Positions 1 to 6,019 of a stretch of 6,019 nucleotides of DNA are shown in pieces. The notes below the pieces were generated by a model, which saw only the letters and a list, made by a program, of their open reading frames with translations, was not told where the DNA came from and did not search any database. The DNA comes from an uncultured Shinella sp. (GTDB lineage: Bacteria > Pseudomonadota > Alphaproteobacteria > Rhizobiales > Rhizobiaceae): NCBI GenBank assembly GCA_946481465.1, contig CAMLOC010000252.1, forward strand, positions 1-6,019. The letters are read 5' to 3'. Numbering within the stretch: position 1 is the stretch's first letter; the number at the start of each line of letters is the position of its first letter. The translations under genes and the position numbers were made by a program.

Positions 1-162
1 AACGGCGGCGCCATTGCGCTCGGCCATCCGCTCGGCATGAGTGGCGCGCGGCTCGTCACGACAGCCGCCTATCAGCTCCACCGCCAGGGCGGGCGCTATG
101 CACTGTGCACCATGTGCATCGGCGTCGGCCAGGGCATCGCCATCATTCTCGAACGCGTCTGA
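1..162 (+). CDS. Beta-ketoacyl-CoA thiolase, PaaJ/PcaF type (C-terminal end only)
   Basis: This is the last 53 codons of a thiolase gene cut by the left edge of the window, read in frame 1 and ending in TGA at 160-162. The visible part carries two C-terminal thiolase signatures. [12 protein letters not shown] at residues 1-12 contains the active-site histidine (H9), and TMCIGVGQG at residues 37-45 contains the cysteine of the second active-site loop (C39). The ending GIAIILERV is typical of the 3-oxoadipyl-CoA thiolase group (PaaJ, PcaF). In the paa pathway such an enzyme cleaves 3-oxo-5,6-didehydrosuberyl-CoA and 3-oxoadipyl-CoA with CoA, releasing acetyl-CoA and finally succinyl-CoA. The gene ends 23 bp before paaA with only a ribosome-binding site between, so it is probably in the same transcript and probably PaaJ by function. 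PcaF of the beta-ketoadipate pathway is nearly indistinguishable in this region, so no symbol is assigned. Confidence 0.9.
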   Translation, partial: NGGAIALGHPLGMSGARLVTTAAYQLHRQGGRYALCTMCIGVGQGIAIILERV

Positions 163-172
163 CGCGTATAGC

Positions 173-178
173 AGGAGG
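173..178 (+). promoter_or_regulatory. Shine-Dalgarno site of paaA
   Basis: A perfect AGGAGG lies 7 bases before the ATG at 186. It settles the paaA start at 186 rather than at the in-frame start further upstream (105), which would lie inside the thiolase gene. The rest of the 23-bp gap is too short to hold an obvious promoter. Confidence 0.85.
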
Positions 179-185
179 AAAGACC

Positions 186-1190
186 ATGTATGCCCAGATG
201 GTGAAGACCGATGCCGCCCGCGTCCGGTCCCTCGACGAGATGGATCCCGTGGAGCGCGCCTTCCAGGAGCGTATCGACGCCGGCCAGAAGATCGAGCCGA
301 AGGAATGGATGCCGGAAGGCTATCGCAAGACGCTCGTGCGCCAGATCAGCCAGCATGCCCACTCGGAAATCGTCGGCCAGCTTCCCGAAGGCAACTGGAT
401 CACCCGTGCGCCGACGCTGGAGCGCAAGGCGATCCTGCTTGCCAAGGTGCAGGACGAGGCTGGCCACGGCCTCTACCTCTACTGCGCCGCCGAAACGCTC
501 GGCATCAGCCGCGACGAGATGTATGCGCAACTCCATTCCGGCAAGGCGAAATATTCCTCGATCTTCAACTATCCGACGCTGACCTGGGCGGATATCGGCG
601 CGATCGGCTGGCTGGTCGATGGCGCGGCCATCATGAACCAGGTGCCTTTGCAGCGCTGTTCCTACGGCCCCTATGCGCGGGCCATGGTGCGCATCTGCAA
701 GGAAGAGAGTTTTCACCAGCGCCAGGGCTACGACGTGCTGATGAAGATGGTGAAGGGCACGCCGGCGCAGAAGGCCATGGTGCAGGATGCGCTGAACCGC
801 TGGTGGTGGCCGTCGCTGATGATGTTCGGCCCCTCGGACGACGCCTCCGTGCACTCCGCCCAGTCGATGGCGTGGAAGATCAAGCAGAATTCCAATGACG
901 AGCTGCGCCAGAAATTCGTCGACCAGACGGTGCCGCAGGCGAAATATCTCGGCCTCACCGTGCCTGACCCGGACCTCAAGTGGAACGAGGAGAAGGGCGG
1001 CCACGATTTCGGCGAGCCGGACTGGGAGGAATTCTTCAACGTGATCGCCGGCAACGGCCCCTGCAATGCGGAGCGCCTCGACGCCCGCAAGAAGGCCTGG
1101 GACGACGGCGCCTGGTTCCGCGACGGCCTGACGGCCCATGCCGAAAAAGCGACTGAGCGCCGCGCTAGCGCCAAGATCGCCGCCGAGTAA
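186..1190 (+). CDS. paaA: Phenylacetyl-CoA 1,2-epoxidase, catalytic diiron subunit PaaA
   Basis: The 334-residue protein is the oxygenase subunit of the cytoplasmic PaaABCE complex, which uses O2 and NADPH to epoxidise the ring of phenylacetyl-CoA. It follows E. coli PaaA (about 309 residues) closely, with hallmark stretches such as [13 protein letters not shown] (67-79), [11 protein letters not shown] (122-132) and [10 protein letters not shown] (172-181). The ferritin-like diiron ligands can be read by position: E61 in HSEIVG, E91 and H94 in DEAGH, D145 in LVDGA, and E174 and H177 in EESFH. These correspond to E42, E72, H75, D126, E155 and H158 of the E. coli protein as I recall them, with a constant offset of 19. 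All six are present, so the enzyme should be active. The start at 186 follows a perfect ribosome-binding site and gives [10 protein letters not shown], a beginning I recall from other longer PaaA proteins. The stop TAA at 1188-1190 lies 13 bp before paaB. Confidence 0.98.
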   Translation: MYAQMVKTDAARVRSLDEMDPVERAFQERIDAGQKIEPKEWMPEGYRKTLVRQISQHAHSEIVGQLPEGNWITRAPTLERKAILLAKVQDEAGHGLYLYCAAETLGISRDEMYAQLHSGKAKYSSIFNYPTLTWADIGAIGWLVDGAAIMNQVPLQRCSYGPYARAMVRICKEESFHQRQGYDVLMKMVKGTPAQKAMVQDALNRWWWPSLMMFGPSDDASVHSAQSMAWKIKQNSNDELRQKFVDQTVPQAKYLGLTVPDPDLKWNEEKGGHDFGEPDWEEFFNVIAGNGPCNAERLDARKKAWDDGAWFRDGLTAHAEKATERRASAKIAAE

Positions 1191-1203
1191 GGGAGAGAGC
1201 ACG

Positions 1204-1488
1204 ATGTCCAGCGAATGGCCGCTTTGGGAAGTCTTCATCCGGGGTCAGCACGGCCTCAACCATCGCCATGTCGGCAGCCTGCATGCGCCCGACGCCGAAA
1301 TGGCGATCAACAATGCCCGCGACGTCTATACGCGGCGTAACGAGGGCGTCAGCATCTGGGTGGTGAAATCCTCCGAGATCACTGCCAGCGCCCCCTCGGA
1401 AAAGGGGCCGCTGTTCGATCCGTCGAACTCCAAGGTCTATCGTCACCCGACCTTCTTCGACATTCCGGACGAAGTGGGGCACATGTGA
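1204..1488 (+). CDS. paaB: Phenylacetyl-CoA epoxidase bridging subunit PaaB
   Basis: This 94-residue protein matches the usual size of PaaB (about 95 residues). The conserved N-terminal half is plain: WPLWEVFIRGQHGLNHRHVG at residues 5-24, followed by HAPDAEMAINNARDVYTRR at 27-45 and the strand VSIWVVKSSEIT at 49-60. PaaB has no cofactor. In the known complex it links PaaA-PaaC heterodimers and is needed for activity, possibly by helping to dock the reductase PaaE. The ATG at 1204 is preceded by GGGAGAG at 1191-1197, directly after the paaA stop. The gene ends in TGA at 1486-1488, whose final A is the first base of the paaC ATG, so the two are probably translationally coupled. An in-frame start at 1138 lies within paaA and is not needed. 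Confidence 0.97.
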   Translation: MSSEWPLWEVFIRGQHGLNHRHVGSLHAPDAEMAINNARDVYTRRNEGVSIWVVKSSEITASAPSEKGPLFDPSNSKVYRHPTFFDIPDEVGHM

Positions 1489-2270
1489 TGGCGGCCGCGG
1501 CACTCGATCCTGCGGCCCGTGAGGCCGCGCTCTTCGAATTCCTGCTGCGCGTCGGCGACAATGCGCTGATCCTCGGCCACCGCGTTTCCGAATGGTGCGG
1601 CCATTCGCCCGCGCTGGAGGAGGATATCGCGCTCGCCAACACCGCGCTCGACATGATCGGCCAGACGCAGCTCTGGCTCGGCCTTGCCGGCGAGGTGGAA
1701 GGCAAGGGCCGTTCGGCGGATGACCTTGCCTATCTCCGCGACGGCTACGAATTCCGCAACATCCTGCTGGTTGAACGCCCGAACGGCGATTTCGGCAAGA
1801 CGCTGATGCGGCAATTCCTGTTCGACGCCTGGCACTATCTGCTCCTGAAGGCGCTGAAAGGCTCCTCGGACACGCGCATTGCCGAGATCGCGGAAAAGGC
1901 CTTCAAGGAGGTCTCCTACCATCTCGACCGCAGCCGCGACCTCGTCATCCGCCTTGGCGACGGCACGGCGGAAAGCCACCGCCGCATGCAGGCGGCGCTG
2001 GACGAACTCTGGCCCTTCACCGGCGAGATGTTCATGAGCGACGCGCTGGATGCCGAACTGGTGGAGGCCGGCATCATCCCGGCGCCCGCAAGCCTCAAGG
2101 CGGGCTGGGACGAGATCGTCGCGGAGACAATCTCCGAGGGCACGCTGAAGAAGCCGGCCGACGGCTACATGCACAAGGGCGGCCGGCGCGGCGTGCACAC
2201 CGAGCATCTCGGCTTCATCCTCACCGAGATGCAGTTCCTGCAACGCGCCTATCCGGGCGCCACCTGGTAG
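1488..2270 (+). CDS. paaC: Phenylacetyl-CoA epoxidase structural subunit PaaC
   Basis: The 260-residue product corresponds to E. coli PaaC (about 248 residues). It is the non-catalytic partner of PaaA: it has the same ferritin-like fold, lacks a diiron site, and forms the PaaA-PaaC heterodimer and part of the substrate pocket. Recognisable blocks are EWCGHSPALEEDIALANTAL (residues 35-54), NILLVERPNGDFGKTLMRQF (91-110), KEVSYHLDRSRD (140-151) and the C-terminal HTEHLGFILTEMQFLQRAYP (237-256). The ATG at 1488 overlaps the paaB stop by one base. A GTG codon at 1485 immediately precedes it in frame and could add one residue. No strong ribosome-binding site is seen, only a G-rich GTGGGG at about 1476-1480 within paaB, so termination-reinitiation from paaB is likely. 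The TAG stop at 2268-2270 is fused to the paaD ribosome-binding site. Confidence 0.97.
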   Translation: MAAAALDPAAREAALFEFLLRVGDNALILGHRVSEWCGHSPALEEDIALANTALDMIGQTQLWLGLAGEVEGKGRSADDLAYLRDGYEFRNILLVERPNGDFGKTLMRQFLFDAWHYLLLKALKGSSDTRIAEIAEKAFKEVSYHLDRSRDLVIRLGDGTAESHRRMQAALDELWPFTGEMFMSDALDAELVEAGIIPAPASLKAGWDEIVAETISEGTLKKPADGYMHKGGRRGVHTEHLGFILTEMQFLQRAYPGATW

Positions 2271-2274
2271 GAGG
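2269..2274 (+). promoter_or_regulatory. Shine-Dalgarno site of paaD, overlapping the paaC stop
   Basis: AGGAGG begins inside the paaC TAG stop codon and lies 5 bases before the paaD ATG at 2280. Ribosomes finishing paaC therefore sit on the paaD initiation region, which suggests coupled translation of the two genes. Confidence 0.8.
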
Positions 2275-2279
2275 CGGCC

Positions 2280-2804
2280 ATGGACCCGGCGCTCCGTCCC
2301 TCGGTCGACGAGGTCTGGCACTGGCTGTCAAAGGTGCCGGACCCGGAAATCCCTGTCATCTCGCTGACAGACCTCGGCATCATCCGCGATGTCGAATGGC
2401 GGGACGACACGCTGGTGGTGACGGTCACGCCGACCTATTCGGGCTGTCCCGCCACCACGGTGATCAACCTTGATATCGAGACGGCGCTAACCGGAAAGGG
2501 GCTCGACAAGGTGAAGCTGGAGCGACGGCTCTCGCCCGCCTGGACGACGGACTGGATCAGCGCCGAAGGCCGCGAGAAGCTGCGCGACTACGGCATCGCC
2601 CCGCCGGTCGACGGCACGGCCGCCGACGGCGTACTGATGAAACGCATCGACCGGCTCTCCGGCCGCTCGAACCTGACGATTGCCTGTCCGCGCTGCGGAT
2701 CGACCAAGACCGAGAAGATCAGCCAGTTCGGCTCGACGCCCTGCAAGGCGAGCTATCGCTGCACCGACTGCCTGGAACCGTTCGACTATTTCAAGTGCAT
2801 CTGA
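2280..2804 (+). CDS. paaD: PaaD, MIP18/DUF59-family metal-centre assembly factor of the epoxidase
   Basis: The 174-residue protein has the two parts expected of PaaD. The N-terminal MIP18/SufT-like domain (about residues 10-90) contains PDPEIPVISLTDLGIIRDVE at 20-39 and the conserved SGCPA with C56. The C-terminal cysteine-rich segment looks like a zinc or Fe-S binding knuckle: C136 and C139 (CPRCGS), C155, C161 and C164 (CTDC) and a final C173. PaaD is not part of the purified PaaABCE complex. Its family relationship to iron-sulfur carriers has led to the proposal that it matures the PaaA diiron site or the PaaE cluster, but this is not settled. The start at 2280 is fixed by the AGGAGG overlapping the paaC stop. 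The TGA at 2802-2804 is followed almost at once by a 15-bp inverted repeat, so the tightly packed part of the operon ends here. Confidence 0.96.
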   Translation: MDPALRPSVDEVWHWLSKVPDPEIPVISLTDLGIIRDVEWRDDTLVVTVTPTYSGCPATTVINLDIETALTGKGLDKVKLERRLSPAWTTDWISAEGREKLRDYGIAPPVDGTAADGVLMKRIDRLSGRSNLTIACPRCGSTKTEKISQFGSTPCKASYRCTDCLEPFDYFKCI

Positions 2805-2806
2805 CC

Positions 2807-2861
2807 CTGGAGCGATTCCGGCGAACCGGAGTTTACCGGAATCGCTCCAGTTTCTTGTTTT
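2807..2861 (+). terminator. Hairpin with T-rich tail between paaD and paaE (possible partial terminator or RNA-stabilising stem)
   Basis: CTGGAGCGATTCCGG (2807-2821) and its exact reverse complement CCGGAATCGCTCCAG (2836-2850) form a perfect 15-bp stem. The 14-base loop can pair further: after one C/A mismatch there is a G-U pair and AAC/GTT (2824-2826 with 2831-2833), closing on the tetraloop CGGA. The stem is followed by TTTCTTGTTTT (2851-2861), eight T out of the first eleven, which makes it resemble an intrinsic terminator for plus-strand transcription. The complementary strand has no T-run after the stem. The hairpin begins 3 bases after the paaD stop and paaE has no obvious promoter of its own, so partial termination or 3'-end protection of the paaABCD message is more likely than full termination. 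It may equally be one unit of a dispersed palindromic repeat. Confidence 0.55.
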
Positions 2862-2911
2862 ACCGCATTGTCTGACGCCGAAGCGAGGCCGCTCGGCTGG
2901 AAATGCTCTAG
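2855..2911 (+). repeat. Degenerate rhizobial-type intergenic palindromic repeat
   Basis: From TTGTTTTACCGCATT (2855-2869) to GCTGGAAATGCTCTAG (2896-2911) this stretch resembles, from memory, a family of short palindromic repeats frequent between genes in Rhizobium, Sinorhizobium and Agrobacterium. Those begin TTGTTTTACGCATTTCC and end GCTGGAAATGCTCT with a variable hairpin between. The outer arms GCATTGTC (2865-2872) and GGAAATGC (2899-2906) pair at six of eight positions. An inner hairpin GCCGAAGCG (2877-2885) with CGCTCGGC (2890-2897) pairs over eight base pairs with one bulged A. Together with the perfect stem just upstream it would make a two-part mosaic element filling nearly the whole paaD-paaE gap. 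Family membership is recollection and needs a genome-wide search. Confidence 0.5.
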
Positions 2912-2919
2912 GGAGAGGG
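2911..2919 (+). promoter_or_regulatory. Shine-Dalgarno region of paaE
   Basis: GGGAGAGGG lies 5 bases before the ATG at 2925 and decides that start. An in-frame TTG at 2868 would add 19 residues encoded by the palindromic repeat, and these do not look like a reductase N-terminus. The first G of the site is also the last base of the repeat ending in CTCTAG. Confidence 0.7.
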
Positions 2920-2924
2920 CCCAC

Positions 2925-4001
2925 ATGGCACGTTTTCATCCCCTGACCGTCACCGACGTTCGCCGTGAGACGCGCGATGCGGTCGTGGTCACGCTCCGGC
3001 CGTCCGAGGAGGACCGCGCCGTCTTCGATTTCACCCAGGGCCAGTACCTGACCTTTCGCCGCAGGTTCGAGGACGAGGAACTGCGCCGCTCCTATTCGAT
3101 CTGTGCCGGCAAGGACGAGGGCGTCCTGAAGGTCGGCATCAAGCGTGTCGACGGCGGCTGCTTCTCCACCTGGGTCAACGAGAACCTGAAGCCCGGCGAC
3201 ACGCTGGAGGCCATGCCGCCGATGGGCGCGTTCTTCACCGCGCTGGAGCCGGAGGTGGCAAAACACTATCTCGGCTTTGCCGGCGGGAGCGGCATCACGC
3301 CGGTGCTCTCGATCATCAAGACGGTGCTGTCGCGCGAGCCGCGCGCCCGCTTCACGCTGGTCTACGCCAACCGCCAGATCAGCTCGATCATGTTTCGCGA
3401 GGAGCTGGAGGACCTGAAGAACCTCTATCTCGGCCGTCTCTCCGTGCTGCATGTGCTGGAAAGCGAGGCGCAGGACATCGATCTCTTCACCGGCCGCATC
3501 GACGGCGAGAAATGCGCGGCCCTCTTCCGCAACTGGATCGATCCGAAGTCTGTGACGACCGCCTTCATCTGCGGCCCGGAGCCGATGATGCTGGCCATCG
3601 CCGCGGCGCTGCGCGAACACGGCCTTCGCGACGACCAGATCAAGTTCGAGCTCTTCGCCTCCTCGCAGCCCGGCCGCGCGCGGCGCAAGGCGGAGCAGGC
3701 GAACGGCGCGGACCAGGGTGCCAGCTGCGAGGCGACCGTGACGCTCGACGGCGCGACGCGCACGTTCAAGTTCCCGAAGCAGGGCCAGAGCCTGCTCGAT
3801 GCCGCGCTCGAAAATGCCATGGACGCGCCCTATGCCTGCAAGGCGGGCGTCTGCTCCACCTGTCGCGCCAAGGTTCTGGAAGGCGAGGTCGAGATGGAAA
3901 CCAACCATGCGCTCGAGGACTACGAGGTACGCCAGGGCTATGTGCTGACCTGCCAGTGCTACCCCCTCACCGACCGCATCGTCGTCAGCTACGACCAGTA
4001 A
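2925..4001 (+). CDS. paaE: Phenylacetyl-CoA epoxidase reductase subunit PaaE
   Basis: The 358-residue protein matches the length of E. coli PaaE (about 356) and shows its three domains in order. The FAD-binding beta-barrel (about residues 1-105) carries the flavin motif RSYS at 55-58. The NAD(P)-binding domain (about 110-245) carries GFAGGSGITP at 117-126 and ICGPEPMM at 215-222. The C-terminal plant-type 2Fe-2S ferredoxin domain (about 266-358) has cluster cysteines C305, C310, C313 and C343, spaced C-x4-C-x2-C-x29-C. PaaE passes electrons from NADPH through FAD and the 2Fe-2S cluster to the PaaA diiron centre. The start ATG at 2925 has a ribosome-binding site at 2911-2919. Unlike its upstream neighbours it is separated from paaD by 120 bp of structured sequence. 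Its stop is 11 bp before the next gene. Confidence 0.98.
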   Translation: MARFHPLTVTDVRRETRDAVVVTLRPSEEDRAVFDFTQGQYLTFRRRFEDEELRRSYSICAGKDEGVLKVGIKRVDGGCFSTWVNENLKPGDTLEAMPPMGAFFTALEPEVAKHYLGFAGGSGITPVLSIIKTVLSREPRARFTLVYANRQISSIMFREELEDLKNLYLGRLSVLHVLESEAQDIDLFTGRIDGEKCAALFRNWIDPKSVTTAFICGPEPMMLAIAAALREHGLRDDQIKFELFASSQPGRARRKAEQANGADQGASCEATVTLDGATRTFKFPKQGQSLLDAALENAMDAPYACKAGVCSTCRAKVLEGEVEMETNHALEDYEVRQGYVLTCQCYPLTDRIVVSYDQ

Positions 4002-4012
4002 GGGAGGCCGCC

Positions 4013-4768
4013 ATGACCGATACGATGCCGATCGAGGATTACCTGGCCAAGGGCGGTGTTCTTTCCTCGCCTGCCAATGTGCCGCCGCGCTATCGCGGCG
4101 AGCTCCTGCGACTGATGGCGAGCTTCGTCGACAGCGAACTGGCAGGTTCCGCCGGCTTCGCCGACACGATCAACGATGCGCCCGGCATCCAGGAGCGCAT
4201 CTCCGCCGCCCGCATCGTGCTGGAAAAGGCCGATCATGCCGGCAAGGTGCTGAAGGTCATGGAAACGTTCGGGGCGGATGGCGGGCGCTATGCCGTGCAT
4301 CATCCCTGGGCCGAACGCCTTTCCCGCGAGGCCGATATCGGCGCGGCGCGGCGGGAGGGCGACATGCGCCTTTCCGTCTTTCACTACCCGCTCGAAGGCT
4401 GGGCGGATGCCGTGGTCATGAACGTGCTGATGGGCCGGGCGAGCGTCGTGCAGCTGAAGGAGCTGTCGCGCGTCTCCTACCAGCCGCTCGCCGAGGTCTT
4501 CCGCACCATCCTGCCGCGCGAGACGCGGCATGCGGAACTCGGCCTTGCCGGCCTCGTGCAGATCGTCGACGCGGCGGAAGGCCGTGCGAGGGCGAAGGCC
4601 GCCGTCGCCTACTGGTATCCGCGCGTCGCCGCCAGCTTCGGCCATTCCGGCTCGGCCCGCTTCGAGACGCTGTCGCGCTTCGGCTTGCGTCACACGCCCA
4701 ACGAGACCCTGCTGGCCGAATGGCGGGCGGAGGTCGATGTGCAGCTTTCTGCGCTTGGATTGAACTGA
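4013..4768 (+). CDS. PaaA/PaaC-family ferritin-like protein of unknown role (PaaA paralog with incomplete diiron site)
   Basis: The 251-residue product is clearly homologous to PaaA of this operon. Residues 23-88 align without gaps to PaaA 42-107 (YRGEL with YRKTL, SELAG with SEIVG, METFG with AETLG). Residues 123-173 align without gaps to PaaA 127-177 (FHYP with FNYP, WAD with WAD, ETRH with ESFH), and WYPRVAASFG (201-210) matches [10 protein letters not shown]. Of the six PaaA diiron ligands, E42, H75, E170 and H173 are kept, but the EXXH glutamate is K72 and the helix-3 aspartate is G141. E71 lies next to the lost position. The protein ends where PaaA has about 75 more residues. It starts at ATG 4013 with AGGGAGG at 4001-4007 overlapping the paaE stop, and ends 12 bp before paaZ, so it is co-transcribed with both. 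It may be a structural partner of the epoxidase, a mononuclear-metal protein or a separate enzyme. I do not recognise a defined function. Confidence 0.85.
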   Translation: MTDTMPIEDYLAKGGVLSSPANVPPRYRGELLRLMASFVDSELAGSAGFADTINDAPGIQERISAARIVLEKADHAGKVLKVMETFGADGGRYAVHHPWAERLSREADIGAARREGDMRLSVFHYPLEGWADAVVMNVLMGRASVVQLKELSRVSYQPLAEVFRTILPRETRHAELGLAGLVQIVDAAEGRARAKAAVAYWYPRVAASFGHSGSARFETLSRFGLRHTPNETLLAEWRAEVDVQLSALGLN

Positions 4769-4780
4769 AAGGATAGCGAC

Positions 4781-6019
<1,239 letters not shown>

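Noticed and set aside
41..898. Plus-strand open frame of 285 codons overlapping the thiolase end and paaA in another frame
   Set aside because: Its product is arginine- and proline-rich without domains and conflicts with the conserved paaA frame.
96..1238. Minus-strand open frame of 380 codons opposite paaA
   Set aside because: It lies wholly opposite the thiolase end, paaA and the start of paaB, and its translation is rich in R, A, H, G and L with no recognisable domain. It is an antisense shadow of GC-rich codon bias.
2868..2924. Upstream TTG start for paaE adding 19 residues
   Set aside because: The added residues would be encoded by the palindromic repeat, and the ATG at 2925 has a proper ribosome-binding site and gives a normal-length PaaE.
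2805..2924. Sigma-70 type promoter for paaE in the intergenic region
   Set aside because: TTGTTT at 2855-2860 could pass for a -35 box, but no credible -10 box lies 16-18 bases further on, and the TTG is better explained as the start of the repeat.
2487..3908. Minus-strand open frame of 473 codons opposite paaD and paaE
   Set aside because: It runs across the paaD-paaE gap and two well-identified genes, has no family motifs, and has the low-complexity composition expected of an antisense frame in high-GC DNA.
3512..4012. Upstream extension of the PaaA paralog frame into paaE, suggesting a 418-residue fusion
   Set aside because: The extension is an out-of-frame reading of paaE with no homology, and the ATG at 4013 with AGGGAGG before it marks the true start.

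Overview
The window is a contiguous plus-strand segment of an aerobic phenylacetate (paa) catabolic operon from a high-GC alphaproteobacterium, most likely a member of the Rhizobiales (Rhizobium/Agrobacterium/Sinorhizobium/Shinella-like). That placement rests on the GC-rich codon use, the rhizobial flavour of the proteins, and the 2807-2911 intergenic sequence, which resembles from memory the palindromic mosaic repeats scattered through rhizobial genomes. No database search was possible.

Layout, all on the plus strand: the 3' end of a beta-ketoacyl-CoA thiolase gene of the PaaJ/PcaF type (1-162); paaA (186-1190), paaB (1204-1488), paaC (1488-2270) and paaD (2280-2804), packed with gaps of 23 bp or less or overlapping; a 120-bp intergenic stretch with a strong hairpin and a degenerate repeat (2805-2924); paaE (2925-4001); a gene for a second, divergent PaaA-family ferritin-like protein (4013-4768); and the 5' two-thirds of paaZ (4781 to the right edge). 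Almost every base is coding. No tRNA, rRNA, CRISPR, insertion sequence or regulator gene is visible, and paaK, paaG, paaF, paaH, paaI and paaX lie outside the window if they exist.

How the genes work together, from established knowledge of the pathway: PaaA (catalytic diiron subunit), PaaB (bridging subunit), PaaC (structural partner of PaaA) and PaaE (flavin/2Fe-2S reductase using NADPH) form the phenylacetyl-CoA 1,2-epoxidase, and PaaD is thought to help assemble the metal centres. After isomerisation of the epoxide to an oxepin by PaaG (not in the window), PaaZ opens the ring and oxidises the resulting aldehyde. The thiolase cleaves the beta-oxidation intermediates to acetyl-CoA and succinyl-CoA.

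Most of the window is orthodox. The two items that stand out are the PaaA paralog at 4013-4768, which aligns without gaps to PaaA through two long blocks yet has lost two of six predicted diiron ligands and the PaaA C-terminal tail, and the hairpin plus repeat that separates paaABCD from paaE inside the operon.
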